Shown: piece after piece, positions 1 to 6,640 of the stretch | How the letters are laid out: every line of letters begins with the position of its first letter | Numbering within the stretch: the first letter of the stretch is position 1 | NCBI RefSeq assembly: GCF_004216565.1 | Contig: NZ_SGWV01000008.1 | Coordinates: 186,001-250,000 of the forward strand | From: Sphaerotilus mobilis | GTDB taxonomy: Bacteria > Pseudomonadota > Gammaproteobacteria > Burkholderiales > Burkholderiaceae_C | DNA length: 64,000 nt | Direction: 5' to 3' | Position numbers and translations under genes: made by a program | Notes under the pieces: model-generated | The model's input: only the letters and a program-made list of their open reading frames with translations | Told to the model about the DNA's origin: nothing | The model's database searches: none

Positions 1-415
1 CCAGCGAGCCTGGCGTCACCATGTGCTCCAGCACCTCGACGGCATCGTGCTGGACGATGCGCAAGTTGCTCAAGCCACGTTCACCGATCAGCTTGAGCAA
101 GGCCCCGACGCCGGGTGTGTGCACCTCGATGCCGATGAAGTCCTCCCCCGGCCGCGCGGCCGCGATCTCGGCGGTGGCACCGCCCATGCCGAAGCCGATC
201 TCGACAATGGTGTCGGCCTGCCGCCCGAAGGTCTGCGCCACGTCCAGCGACTCCGGTCGGTAAGGCACGACGAAGCGCGGGCTCAGATCGGCCAGTGCCT
301 TTTGCTGCCCAGTGCCCATGCGCCCGGCCCGCAACACGAAGCTGCGGATGGCTCGGGCCGGATGCGGCGACGCCTCGGTGGGGTCTGGCGCGGTCGGTTC
401 TTGGTCTGTGTTCAT
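1..415 (-). CDS. trmB: tRNA (guanine-N7-)-methyltransferase, 3' part cut by window edge
   Basis: SAM-dependent enzyme that makes m7G46 in tRNA. The reverse strand from the ATG at 415 reads 138 codons before the window ends. Residues about 45-100 carry the family core: the ADLSPRF-type segment, then the SAM-binding [15 protein letters not shown] motif and the [15 protein letters not shown] segment, which match TrmB closely. The N-terminus is a Pro/Thr-rich leader of about 20 residues, as is common in beta-proteobacterial TrmB. The gene lies downstream of tRNA-Gly on the same strand, separated by a hairpin. The C-terminal part is outside the window. Confidence 0.93.
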   Translation of the reverse strand, partial: MNTDQEPTAPDPTEASPHPARAIRSFVLRAGRMGTGQQKALADLSPRFVVPYRPESLDVAQTFGRQADTIVEIGFGMGGATAEIAAARPGEDFIGIEVHTPGVGALLKLIGERGLSNLRIVQHDAVEVLEHMVTPGSL

Positions 416-429
416 GGCTCGGAAACGAC

Positions 430-451
430 GAAGCCGGCGAGCGCCGGCTTC
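430..451 (-). terminator. Hairpin between tRNA-Gly and trmB
   Basis: A perfect 9-bp stem (GAAGCCGGC at 430-438, GCCGGCTTC at 443-451) encloses a 4-nt loop. On the minus strand it follows the tRNA-Gly gene and is followed by a short, imperfect T-rich stretch. It is probably the tRNA terminator or a processing hairpin; the weak T tract keeps confidence moderate. Confidence 0.55.
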
Positions 452-471
452 TGGTGGGATCACGCGAAATC

Positions 472-545
472 TGGAGCGGGTGAAGGGAATCGAACCCTCG
501 TATGAAGCTTGGGAAGCTGCCGTTCTGCCATTGAACTACACCCGC
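472..545 (-). tRNA. tRNA-Gly (anticodon CCC), CCA encoded
   Basis: The reverse strand folds as a cloverleaf: acceptor GCGGGTG/CACCCGC, a 4-bp D stem GTTC/GAAC, anticodon loop TTCCCAA (anticodon CCC), and the T arm AGGGTTCGATTCCCT. The gene ends in encoded CCA at 472-474. It closely resembles E. coli glyU. One anticodon-stem pair (position 28:42) is mismatched as read. It lies between nadC and trmB, all on the minus strand. No phage att sequence is seen in it. Confidence 0.95.
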
Positions 546-561
546 GTGGCGCGGATTCTAA

Positions 562-1422
562 TCAGTCCTCCGCGAACCTCATCGACAGGTCGACGGCGCG
601 CAGATGCTTGGTCAGCGAGCCGACCGAGATGCGGTCGACGCCGGTCTCGGCCAGCGCGCGGATGGTCTCCAGCGTGGCGCCGCCGGAGTACTCGATCAAG
701 GTCTTGCCGCCACAGGCCCGGTGCTCGCGAACCTTCTGCACGGCTAGGCGGATGTCGGGCAAGGAGAAGTCATCGACCAACAGCAGGTCGACGTCCTCGT
801 CCAGCGCAATGCGGGCCTCTTCGAGGTTCTCGGCCTCAGTCATCAGCGGCACCGCCGCACCGAGCGCCCGGGCTTGCTGGATCGCCTGCCGGATGCCACC
901 GGCGGCCGCGATGTGGTTCTCCTTGATGAGGATCCCGTCGTACAGCCCGATCCGGTGGTTCACGCCGCCGCCACAGACGACCGCGTACTTCTGCGCGTTG
1001 CGCAGCCCCGGCAAGGTCTTGCGGGTATCGACGATGCGCGTGCCGGTGCCCGCCACGGCGTCGACATAGCGGCGCACCGTGGTCGCCGTGCCCGACAGCG
1101 TCTGCAGGAAATTCAAGGCGGTGCGCTCTCCCGTCAACAGCGTACGCGCCGGGCCGGACAGCAGGCAGATGACCTGATCGGCCGCCACCTGCGCACCTTC
1201 GGCAACGGTCCACTCGATGCGCACCGGCGATTGCAGCGCCCGGAACACCGCGTTGACCCAAGCCTGTCCGCAAATCACGGCCGTCTCACGCGCGACGATG
1301 CGCGCCCGGCCGTGCGTCGCAGGGTCCACCAACTGCGCGGTGACATCACCGGTGCCGATGTCTTCGTTGAGGGCATGGGCCACGATGAAGTCGAGGTCGG
1401 CAGGCAGGCGCGGAACAGTCAT
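562..1422 (-). CDS. nadC: Nicotinate-nucleotide pyrophosphorylase (carboxylating)
   Basis: Quinolinate phosphoribosyltransferase, which converts quinolinate plus PRPP to nicotinate mononucleotide in de novo NAD synthesis. The protein is 286 residues, normal for the family. It shows the N-terminal NEDIGTGDVT motif, the GERTALNFLQ helix, RIVDTRKTLPGLR and KYAVVCGGGVNHRIGL with the basic PRPP and quinolinate-binding residues, and the C-terminal SGG and SVGSLTKH phosphate loop. The ATG at 1422 is preferred because upstream codons in the open frame do not resemble NadC. The 180 bases upstream of it lead straight into the provirus remnant, so its promoter region borders the integration locus. Confidence 0.96.
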   Translation of the reverse strand: MTVPRLPADLDFIVAHALNEDIGTGDVTAQLVDPATHGRARIVARETAVICGQAWVNAVFRALQSPVRIEWTVAEGAQVAADQVICLLSGPARTLLTGERTALNFLQTLSGTATTVRRYVDAVAGTGTRIVDTRKTLPGLRNAQKYAVVCGGGVNHRIGLYDGILIKENHIAAAGGIRQAIQQARALGAAVPLMTEAENLEEARIALDEDVDLLLVDDFSLPDIRLAVQKVREHRACGGKTLIEYSGGATLETIRALAETGVDRISVGSLTKHLRAVDLSMRFAED

Positions 1423-1602
1423 CGTGCAGCTCGTGGGGATCGCGGTCGAGGGGAGCGCATTTTGCCGCCCAAGGGCCCAACAGCGTGCGTCCGACACAAG
1501 CGAAGGCAGATGCCGACCCGCTGATGTTCATCCCTTCGGGGGGTACACCCAAGCGAATGCGGCCGGGCAATGTCCGGGTCTTCATCACTTGGGGGGAGAC
1601 CC

Positions 1603-2085
1603 ATGCGCCATTTCACCGCTGTCCTTCTGGTCCTGGTCCTTGCAGCGTGTGGGGGAGGGGGTGACGACAGCAGCGGAACCACGAGCACCGGCACGCTGTC
1701 GAAGCTGTCGACGCTGGACGGCACGTTCTCTTCGCTCTCAGGTATCGTCACGCCCGACCCGTCGACGACGGGCCAGCGGCTGGACGTCCAAGCATCCGGG
1801 CTCTTCACTGGCGACTTCAGGCCCCGTGACGACGAGCTGACGATTCCGTGCGATGCAGAGATCGACGGGCGGGCAATGCCTGGTGTCGCGTGTGCGATCA
1901 CCTACAAGCTCGTGTCAGGCGAGCCGGGTGATGGGGAATTCTTCGGCACGCTGGCCATCACGGCGCCAGCTCAAGCTGTCGGTCAGCACACGGTCTGCAT
2001 CACGCTGAGGCCGGCCAGCGTGGCGTCCCGCGCCGACGTGACCACGGCCGGGCCGGCCTGCGCGTCCGTCACCGTCACACCCTGA
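1603..2085 (+). CDS. Provirus-type lipoprotein (copy A, in remnant)
   Basis: A 160-residue secreted lipoprotein. The N-terminus is a lipoprotein signal peptide (MRHF, hydrophobic stretch VLLVLVL, lipobox LAAC with the lipidated Cys at residue 16), followed by a GGGGDDSSG linker. The ATG at 1603 has a strong purine-rich site (GGGGGGAG) 5-12 bases upstream and the signal peptide starts there, so the upstream in-frame extension is rejected. The mature part has paired cysteines and no recognised domain. Copy B at 12186 shares the signal peptide and the C-terminal SVTVTP ending but differs through most of the mature domain. Inference: an outer-membrane lipoprotein that changes the surface of the lysogen, such as superinfection exclusion. 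Not proven. Confidence 0.8.
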   Translation: MRHFTAVLLVLVLAACGGGGDDSSGTTSTGTLSKLSTLDGTFSSLSGIVTPDPSTTGQRLDVQASGLFTGDFRPRDDELTIPCDAEIDGRAMPGVACAITYKLVSGEPGDGEFFGTLAITAPAQAVGQHTVCITLRPASVASRADVTTAGPACASVTVTP

Positions 2086-2219
2086 CCACCTGAAGCACCG
2101 GCCGAGCCGGTGCCGCCTGTTCCAACGGCCGCGCCGGGCTCACCGTCGCGGCCGCGTCATTTGCGCAGCCGAAATCGGCGACGGCCAGCACCCGGGCCAG
2201 CTCGCCGCGCAGACGGGCC
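2075..2219 (-). pseudogene. 3' fragment of provirus repressor gene (remnant copy)
   Basis: The minus strand here matches the last about 48 codons of the HTH repressor gene at 12778-13203, including the stop codon that overlaps the lipoprotein 3' end. The match ends at about 2219. After about 14 unrelated bases the att sequence begins, whereas the intact copy has more than 360 further bases. The DNA-binding N-terminus is gone, so no functional repressor can be made from it. Confidence 0.8.
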
Positions 2220-2233
2220 AAATTAGCTTGCAC

Positions 2234-2277
2234 CGCTTATGCGGGTTTGGTCGTGGCGCGAGTTGACATAATCAACA
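2234..2277 (+). repeat. Left attachment repeat of the provirus
   Basis: This 44-bp sequence runs from CGCTTATGCGGG to CATAATCAACA. It recurs at 13284-13327 with a single difference (G at 2260, A at 13310). It ends the remnant element and abuts the left end of the full provirus. Identity stops exactly after ATCAACA at both copies, which places the crossover within or next to that segment. Confidence 0.85.
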
Positions 2278-2579
2278 GACAGCCCCGCAAGCTGTCCGCT
2301 GTGTGAATCGAAATTTCCCCGTATTCATCGGGTAAATCTCGAAACCGGCACTCAGGCAATCACCGCGCGATGCGACATCGACGCAGGCCCTGAATGCGGT
2401 AGGCCGGACGCTATCCGAGCCAAGAAATCGTCGCTTCATCAATGCAGATGACGCCGCTGAAATCTGCCCTGTCACGTCGGCCGGGCCTCTGACACCTCGT
2501 CTCCTCACCCGTCACCCGGCCGCCGTGGCGCCCTCATGCAAGGGCGCAGGGCAGGACGGGAAGGGGAGCCGGGGAGACC
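2278..2579 (+). promoter_or_regulatory. Provirus left-end control region (no convincing gene)
   Basis: About 300 bases between the att repeat and the first early gene. It is less GC-rich than the rest, with AT patches near 2300-2340. It contains a perfect hairpin (GCGCCCT at 2528-2534, AGGGCGC at 2541-2547, loop CATGCA) shortly before the first ribosome-binding site, and repeated GTCAC elements near 2471 and 2511. In a circular genome it would join 13204-13327, giving about 420 bases between the repressor and the early operon. Early promoters, operators and possibly the nick site for the HUH initiator are expected here. No single element can be proved by eye. Confidence 0.55.
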
Positions 2580-2894
2580 ATGCACACCACCACACCGGAG
2601 GCGCTAGCCCTCCAAGTCGCGACGCTGCAGGCGCAGCTATCGGCACTCGCCGCGCGGGACGCGACGATCTACGCGGGCGACCGCGTGACCTTCCAGTTCG
2701 GCGCTGATCGCGGCGTCTGGCTGTACGCCACGGTCACGGCGCTGACGATGCGCCACGGCGAGCCGTGCGCCGTGCTGGCTGTGGCCGGCGCGGGCCAGCA
2801 TCTGCACGTCGAGCCGCTGGACGCGCTGCGGCGGGTCTGCGGCGCGTGCCCGGACTGCCAGGCGCTGAACGCGCGGCCGGGATGCGTGGCATGA
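2580..2894 (+). CDS. Provirus early protein, 104 aa, unknown
   Basis: First gene of the rightward operon, preceded by a good ribosome-binding site (GGGGAG just before the ATG at 2580). Residues 8-27 are predicted helical (a heptad-like leucine run: LALQVATLQAQLSALAARD). A beta-rich middle follows, with the wording of a small SH3-like barrel (DRVTFQF, GVWLYATVTAL). The C-terminus has the pair CGACPDC, which could bind metal. The function is not recognised; an early regulatory or nucleic-acid-binding role is a guess from position. Its stop overlaps the next start (ATGA). Confidence 0.7.
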   Translation: MHTTTPEALALQVATLQAQLSALAARDATIYAGDRVTFQFGADRGVWLYATVTALTMRHGEPCAVLAVAGAGQHLHVEPLDALRRVCGACPDCQALNARPGCVA

Positions 2895-3115
2895 AGACCA
2901 TCGACCACGCGACGAGGATGCAAGAGCTGTCGGCGGTGCTGACTCTCACCGGCCGGGTGCTCCCGTATGGGCTGCGGCACGACTGGCCGGATTGCCCGTT
3001 CATGGCCATGAATCGATCGATCGACGCCAGGGAGCTGGTTCCGGCGGGTGGGTGCGGCGAAAACAGCGATGACTTTCCGGGCTTTCCTGGGGTCGTGCTG
3101 CGGGGTGTGTCGTGA
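2891..3115 (+). CDS. Provirus early protein, 74 aa, unknown
   Basis: The ATG at 2891 overlaps the stop of the preceding gene (ATGA), and the stop overlaps the GTG of the next frame, so it is translationally coupled on both sides. The sequence MKTIDHATRMQELSAVLTLTG is followed by a Trp/Pro-containing centre and a Gly-rich end. No domain is recognised. Support comes from the tight coupling and codon usage typical of the element. Confidence 0.6.
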   Translation: MKTIDHATRMQELSAVLTLTGRVLPYGLRHDWPDCPFMAMNRSIDARELVPAGGCGENSDDFPGFPGVVLRGVS

Positions 3116-3174
3116 GCGCGCCGGGCATTGCGGCCCTGTTGGATGAGGCGGCGCAGGCGCTGCGGGGCCGGTGA
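3112..3174 (+). CDS. Possible 20-aa coupled peptide
   Basis: A GTG at 3112 overlaps the previous stop (GTGA). The frame reads MSAPGIAALLDEAAQALRGR and stops at 3174, where the TGA overlaps the next ATG (TGATG). A 20-residue amphipathic helix could be made, or the frame may serve only to carry ribosomes across the gap. No homolog is recognised. Confidence 0.35.
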   Translation: MSAPGIAALLDEAAQALRGR

Positions 3175-3482
3175 TGACCCCCGGCACCTTCCTTCGCCCC
3201 GTCAGCCGCACCGGCTTCAGCTACTGCTTCGAGGTCATCCGCGTCTGGCCGCCGCACGAGTGGACCGACTCCGAGACATGGCAATGCCGCCGCTGGGGCG
3301 TGGACCGCCAGGGGCGGCCGGTCGATGACGGGAGGGAAGGGCACGGCTACTCGCTCTCCGGCTTGACCGAGGTGGCGCCGAGCGTCTGGCGCGACTTGCG
3401 GGACGCGGCCGCGGACGAGGGGCCGACCTACTGGCGTCGGATCCAGCAGGCCGACCAGCCGGGGCAGTTGCCCCTGTTCTGA
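3174..3482 (+). CDS. Provirus protein, 102 aa, ending in a clamp-binding-like motif
   Basis: The start is taken as ATG 3174 (coupled TGATG) rather than the GTG one codon earlier. The protein is beta-rich and aromatic (GFSYCFEVIRVWPPHEW, WQCRRWGVDR, VWRDLRD) with no named domain. The last residues are QLPLF, which fits the bacterial sliding-clamp-binding pattern QLxLF, placed at the extreme C-terminus where such motifs often sit. The gene lies 2 bases before the replication initiator. Inference: it may tether the host replication clamp to the viral replication complex. Confidence 0.65.
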   Translation: MTPGTFLRPVSRTGFSYCFEVIRVWPPHEWTDSETWQCRRWGVDRQGRPVDDGREGHGYSLSGLTEVAPSVWRDLRDAAADEGPTYWRRIQQADQPGQLPLF

Positions 3483-3484
3483 CC

Positions 3485-5518
3485 ATGCCCCTCCGCCCCG
3501 ACCTCCCCGGCCCCGCGCTGGCCTACACCACCGACTCGGAATGGTCCGCCGGCCTGGTCGACGATCTGCCGACCGCCTGGGCGGCGCGGATGCTGGCCCG
3601 GTGGTCTTCCGAGCCGGACCGCCGCGCCCGCAATCTGCGGCTGCTGTCGACTGTCGGCGCCGTCCGGCGGGCGGCCGTGGCCGGCCTCGCCCCGGACGCC
3701 GGAGACGGCCAGATCAGGGCCGAGGCTGACGCCAGCGCCCGCGACATGACCCGCCGGCTTGGCCTCGTCCAGCGCATCGCCGCCGGCCGGCTGGCCGACC
3801 GCGAGCCGGACCAGCGGGAGCGGCTGCAGATGCTGGGCCAGGTCATCGAAGCCCGACACTGGCTGGACGCGCGCGGCCTGGGCGACCGCTGGCCGGACGG
3901 CCGGGGCGTCACGATCACCGGGGCGCTGCGCCGCGTACAGTGCCCGCGCTGGTGGCGCCGCGTGCTGCGCCGGCTGCATGCGCAGGCGTGCGAGGGCACG
4001 GCGCGGACCATCGGCCTGGTGCATCGGCACGCCGGCTGCTACGCCAGTGACGACGCCTGCCGCCGTCGACGCGGCCAGGTCGTGCGCAATGAGGCGGCAT
4101 TGCAGTCGGTGACGGCCGTGAACGAAACCGGCCAGTCCTACACGCTGGCCGAGCTGGCCGCGAAGGGGGCCGCGAACAAGCAGATTCGCCGGCATGAGCT
4201 GATGACCCGCATTGCCGGATTCGAGGTCATCGCCCGCGAGTGTTCGCACGGCGCCAGCTTCGTGACTGTCACGTGTCCGAGCCGGATGCACGCCATGCGC
4301 AGCAAGCGGACGGGATGGGGCGTTGAGCCGAACCCGGTCTACGACGGCACCCAGCCCGATGAGGCGCAGCGATGGCTGGCTGGCCAGTGGGCCAAGTTCC
4401 GTTCCGCAGCAGACCGCCAGGGGCTGGACGTCTATGGTTTCCGGATCGCCGAGCCGCAGCACGACGGGACGCCGCATTGGCACGCCCTGTTGTTCCACCC
4501 CGAGCGCGTCGGCGCCGGCACCGGACGCCGGCCGAGTCGTCATGAGGGTGGCTCATCGAGTGAGCTACTCGCGGCGCTGCTGGACCGCTACTTCCTACAG
4601 GCCGACAGCCCGACCGAGCCGGGCGCAGCCGCGCACCGCGTGACCATCGAGGCAATCGACTGGAAGCGGGGATCGGCGGCCGGCTACGTCGCGAAGTACG
4701 TCAGTAAGAACATCGACGGGAACAACGTCGGGCGCGACCTCTTCGGCAATGACGCCATGGAGTCATCGGCCCGCGTCGAGGCGTGGGCGTCGACGTGGCG
4801 CATCCGCCAGTTCCAGCAGATCGGCGGCGCGCCGGTGGGCATCTGGCGCGAGCTGCGCCGGCTGCACCCCGAGCAGGCCGACACCGCGCCGGCCGTGGCG
4901 CTGATGCTCGATGCGGTCAACGTCACCGCCAGCGCCGACACGGCCGGCGAGACCGAGGCCGTGCGCCAGTACACCGCCGCGCACGGCTGGGCGACCTACC
5001 TGGAACTGCAAGGCGGCGCCCGCGTGCCCCGCCGGCTGCTGCGCGTGCGGCTGCTGCAGGAGCAGACCGGGGAAATCGGCCGCTACGGCGAGCCGACCCC
5101 GGCGCGGCCGGTGGGCGTCCAGCACGTCGAGCAGCGCAGCGAGTGGGTGCCTATGCCGATGCTCAAGGCCGGCGGATTTCGTCGCCAGTGGACCGGCCGC
5201 GTAGAGGTCGAGTCCGAGCGGTCTACCTGGATCGTCGTCCCGAAGGCGAGGGCGGCCGAGACGATCCAGCGCATGCAGTCCACCCAGCCGAGCGGCGCAG
5301 CCGCGCGGCCTTGGAGTCCTGTCAATAACTGTCCGCGCCAGCCAGCGGATGAGGCGCGGATGTTCGCGCCGACCACCACACGTCACCGGCGGCTGGGCCG
5401 GTGGCACACATGGAGCACGCGAAATGCGCACCACGACCGAGATTTGCACCGAGACCCAAGACCTGATCGCAGCAGCCAACCGCGCATTCGTGCCGGCGCC
5501 GGTCCAGAAGTTGATTGA
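3485..5518 (+). CDS. HUH rolling-circle replication initiator (P2 gpA / PM2 P12 type)
   Basis: A 677-residue endonuclease expected to nick the double-stranded origin and prime rolling-circle replication. Hallmarks are visible: the HUH metal motif at His331 and His333 (HWHALLF), an upstream strand FVTVTCPS (motif 1), and the catalytic tyrosine motif GYVAKYVSKN with Tyr401 and Tyr405, the two-tyrosine form of superfamily I Reps such as phiX174 A, P2 gpA and corticovirus P12. The N-terminal about 200 residues are helical with clustered cysteines. The C-terminal about 30 codons overlap the next gene out of frame. It is the key replication gene of the element; no helicase or polymerase is encoded. 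Confidence 0.92.
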   Translation: MPLRPDLPGPALAYTTDSEWSAGLVDDLPTAWAARMLARWSSEPDRRARNLRLLSTVGAVRRAAVAGLAPDAGDGQIRAEADASARDMTRRLGLVQRIAAGRLADREPDQRERLQMLGQVIEARHWLDARGLGDRWPDGRGVTITGALRRVQCPRWWRRVLRRLHAQACEGTARTIGLVHRHAGCYASDDACRRRRGQVVRNEAALQSVTAVNETGQSYTLAELAAKGAANKQIRRHELMTRIAGFEVIARECSHGASFVTVTCPSRMHAMRSKRTGWGVEPNPVYDGTQPDEAQRWLAGQWAKFRSAADRQGLDVYGFRIAEPQHDGTPHWHALLFHPERVGAGTGRRPSRHEGGSSSELLAALLDRYFLQADSPTEPGAAAHRVTIEAIDWKRGSAAGYVAKYVSKNIDGNNVGRDLFGNDAMESSARVEAWASTWRIRQFQQIGGAPVGIWRELRRLHPEQADTAPAVALMLDAVNVTASADTAGETEAVRQYTAAHGWATYLELQGGARVPRRLLRVRLLQEQTGEIGRYGEPTPARPVGVQHVEQRSEWVPMPMLKAGGFRRQWTGRVEVESERSTWIVVPKARAAETIQRMQSTQPSGAAARPWSPVNNCPRQPADEARMFAPTTTRHRRLGRWHTWSTRNAHHDRDLHRDPRPDRSSQPRIRAGAGPEVD

Positions 5519-5624
5519 ACTCTTCGCGGAGTTCATGGCCGCGACTGCGGCCGAGCTGGCGGCCATGCAGCCGCAGGCCGCTGAGCAGTCCGCCGACCCC
5601 GCCACGACGCCCGGCGGCGCCTGA
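5424..5624 (+). CDS. Provirus small acidic protein, 66 aa
   Basis: ATG 5424 lies inside the 3' end of the initiator gene. The protein begins MRTTTEICTETQDLIAAANRAF and has an amphipathic helical middle (VQKLIELFAEFMAATAAELAAM) and a Pro/Thr tail. No domain is recognised. The stop overlaps the next ATG (TGATG), which supports real translation. A longer in-frame start exists but would run further into the initiator and reads as low-complexity Arg/Gly. Confidence 0.55.
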   Translation: MRTTTEICTETQDLIAAANRAFVPAPVQKLIELFAEFMAATAAELAAMQPQAAEQSADPATTPGGA

Positions 5625-5926
5625 TGGCCGGCGCCCGCGAAAACGAGATCGGGCGCTGCAGGTGCCCCGTCTGCGCATCGCAGGCCGCCGCGCTGCGCGT
5701 CAGCACGAAGGCTCTGGCCTACGTGACGTGCAACGCGTGCAACAGCCAGACGTTCGCACGCTCGGATCAGTCCGACACGCGATTGCGGGCGCTGCTGATC
5801 GAGCGTGCGGGCTCATCCGGTGAGCCCGCACCACCACCCGCACCCGCACCGGCCGCCGCGCCGGCTGCGGCTGCGCCTTCCACGCCGCCGGCCGAGGCCG
5901 GGGGCTTCCGCATCCGATGGGGATGA
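5624..5926 (+). CDS. Small zinc-ribbon protein
   Basis: A 100-residue protein with one treble-clef/zinc-ribbon pattern: Cys14-x2-Cys17 and Cys36-x2-Cys39 (CPVC and CNAC), spaced as in single zinc ribbons that bind nucleic acid or partner proteins. The rest (about 65-93) is a Pro/Ala linker ending in GGFRIRWG. It is coupled to the upstream gene by TGATG. Similar ribbons are common in small phage and plasmid replication modules; its precise role is unknown. Confidence 0.7.
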   Translation: MAGARENEIGRCRCPVCASQAAALRVSTKALAYVTCNACNSQTFARSDQSDTRLRALLIERAGSSGEPAPPPAPAPAAAPAAAAPSTPPAEAGGFRIRWG

Positions 5927-5927
5927 C

Positions 5928-6152
5928 ATGAGCAAGACCACCACCACACCCGAGAAATCCAGCGACATGGCCCGGCGACTCGCTGACGCCGCCGGCCAGG
6001 TCCGGCGCCACATCGAGGCCGATCCGCGTCTTCCGCCGGCCTACATCGCCAGCGCCCGCGCCCGCTTGGACGTGCTGCAGACCGAGGCCCGGCGGATGCT
6101 GGTCGAGTGCCGCGCATACGAGGCGGCCGCCGTAGCGGCCGAGCTGCGCTGA
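5928..6152 (+). CDS. Provirus small helical protein, 74 aa
   Basis: ATG 5928 directly follows the zinc-ribbon stop (TGACATG). The protein is Thr-rich at the N-terminus, then almost wholly helical and charged (MARRLADAAGQVRRHIEAD, RARLDVLQTEARRMLVECR), suggesting a coiled coil or DNA-associated protein. Its stop overlaps the next ATG (TGATG). The function is not recognised. The long upstream His/Pro/Arg extension of this frame is rejected because it is an out-of-frame shadow of the previous gene. Confidence 0.6.
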   Translation: MSKTTTTPEKSSDMARRLADAAGQVRRHIEADPRLPPAYIASARARLDVLQTEARRMLVECRAYEAAAVAAELR

Positions 6153-6640
6153 TGGCCGGCCCCGACACCGCAGGGGAGGGCACTGCGGCCCCCTCGTCGC
6201 AGGCCCTGGACGCGCTGGAGGCGCAGGCCGTCGCGCTCGATGCGGCCGCGTCACCGCCGGCACCCGGCGCACCCGGCCAGGCCGAGCCGGTGCCGGCGCT
6301 GGACACGGCCGCCGAGCTGCTGGGCGTGCTGGAGCTGCTGCGCATGATGGCCGGCCCTGCCATGACCTGGTGGCCAGACTTCGGCCAGGTCTGGTCCGAT
6401 GCGCAGATCCGCCAGATCGCGCAGGCCGGCGGCGCCGTCATCGACCGGCACGGCTGGGCCGTGGGCGGGCTCATGTCGACCTGGGGCCCGTACCTGGGCC
6501 TAGCGGCCGCCACGCTTCCGCCGGCCGCTGCGACCTACGCCGCGATGCGCCAGCACCGCGCCGAGCAGGCCGCCAGGCGATGGGTCGAAGAAGCCGAGCT
6601 TCCCGACCAGCCCGAGGACGCCGAGGGCGTGCGGCCGTGA
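6152..6640 (+). CDS. Provirus protein with a hydrophobic segment, 162 aa
   Basis: An Ala/Pro-rich N-terminus (residues 1-50) is followed by a helical middle with DTAAELLGVLELLRMMAG, a Trp-rich stretch (MTWWPDFGQVW), and a moderately hydrophobic segment around residues 112-135 (TWGPYLGLAAATLPPAAATY) that may insert in membrane. The C-terminus is charged. The gene precedes the packaging ATPase, with its stop overlapping the ATPase GTG. It could be a virion membrane protein or ATPase partner; no family is recognised. Confidence 0.6.
   Translation: MAGPDTAGEGTAAPSSQALDALEAQAVALDAAASPPAPGAPGQAEPVPALDTAAELLGVLELLRMMAGPAMTWWPDFGQVWSDAQIRQIAQAGGAVIDRHGWAVGGLMSTWGPYLGLAAATLPPAAATYAAMRQHRAEQAARRWVEEAELPDQPEDAEGVRP

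Larger units (their letters stand above)
1537..2277 (+). mobile_element. Right-end remnant of a second, related provirus
   Basis: From about 1537 the sequence parallels the right end of the neighbouring provirus (from about 12121). Both have the same leader before a lipoprotein gene, the same signal-peptide start, the same lipoprotein 3' end overlapping a minus-strand repressor 3' end, and the same 44-bp att sequence. The remnant lacks all capsid and replication genes and has lost the repressor 5' part between about 2219 and 2234. The sequences are similar but not identical, with frequent substitutions and a strongly diverged lipoprotein centre. They are therefore two independent relatives rather than a recent duplication. 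The left boundary is where visible similarity stops; a true end is not recognisable. Confidence 0.75.

Noticed and set aside
472..545. tRNA-Gly as the provirus integration site
   Set aside because: No tRNA 3' sequence is repeated at the provirus ends; the 44-bp repeat is unrelated to the tRNA.
2272..2508. 78-aa minus-strand frame in the provirus left end
   Set aside because: It overlaps the att repeat, has no recognisable domain or ribosome site, and lies in what looks like the control region; not strong enough to call a gene.
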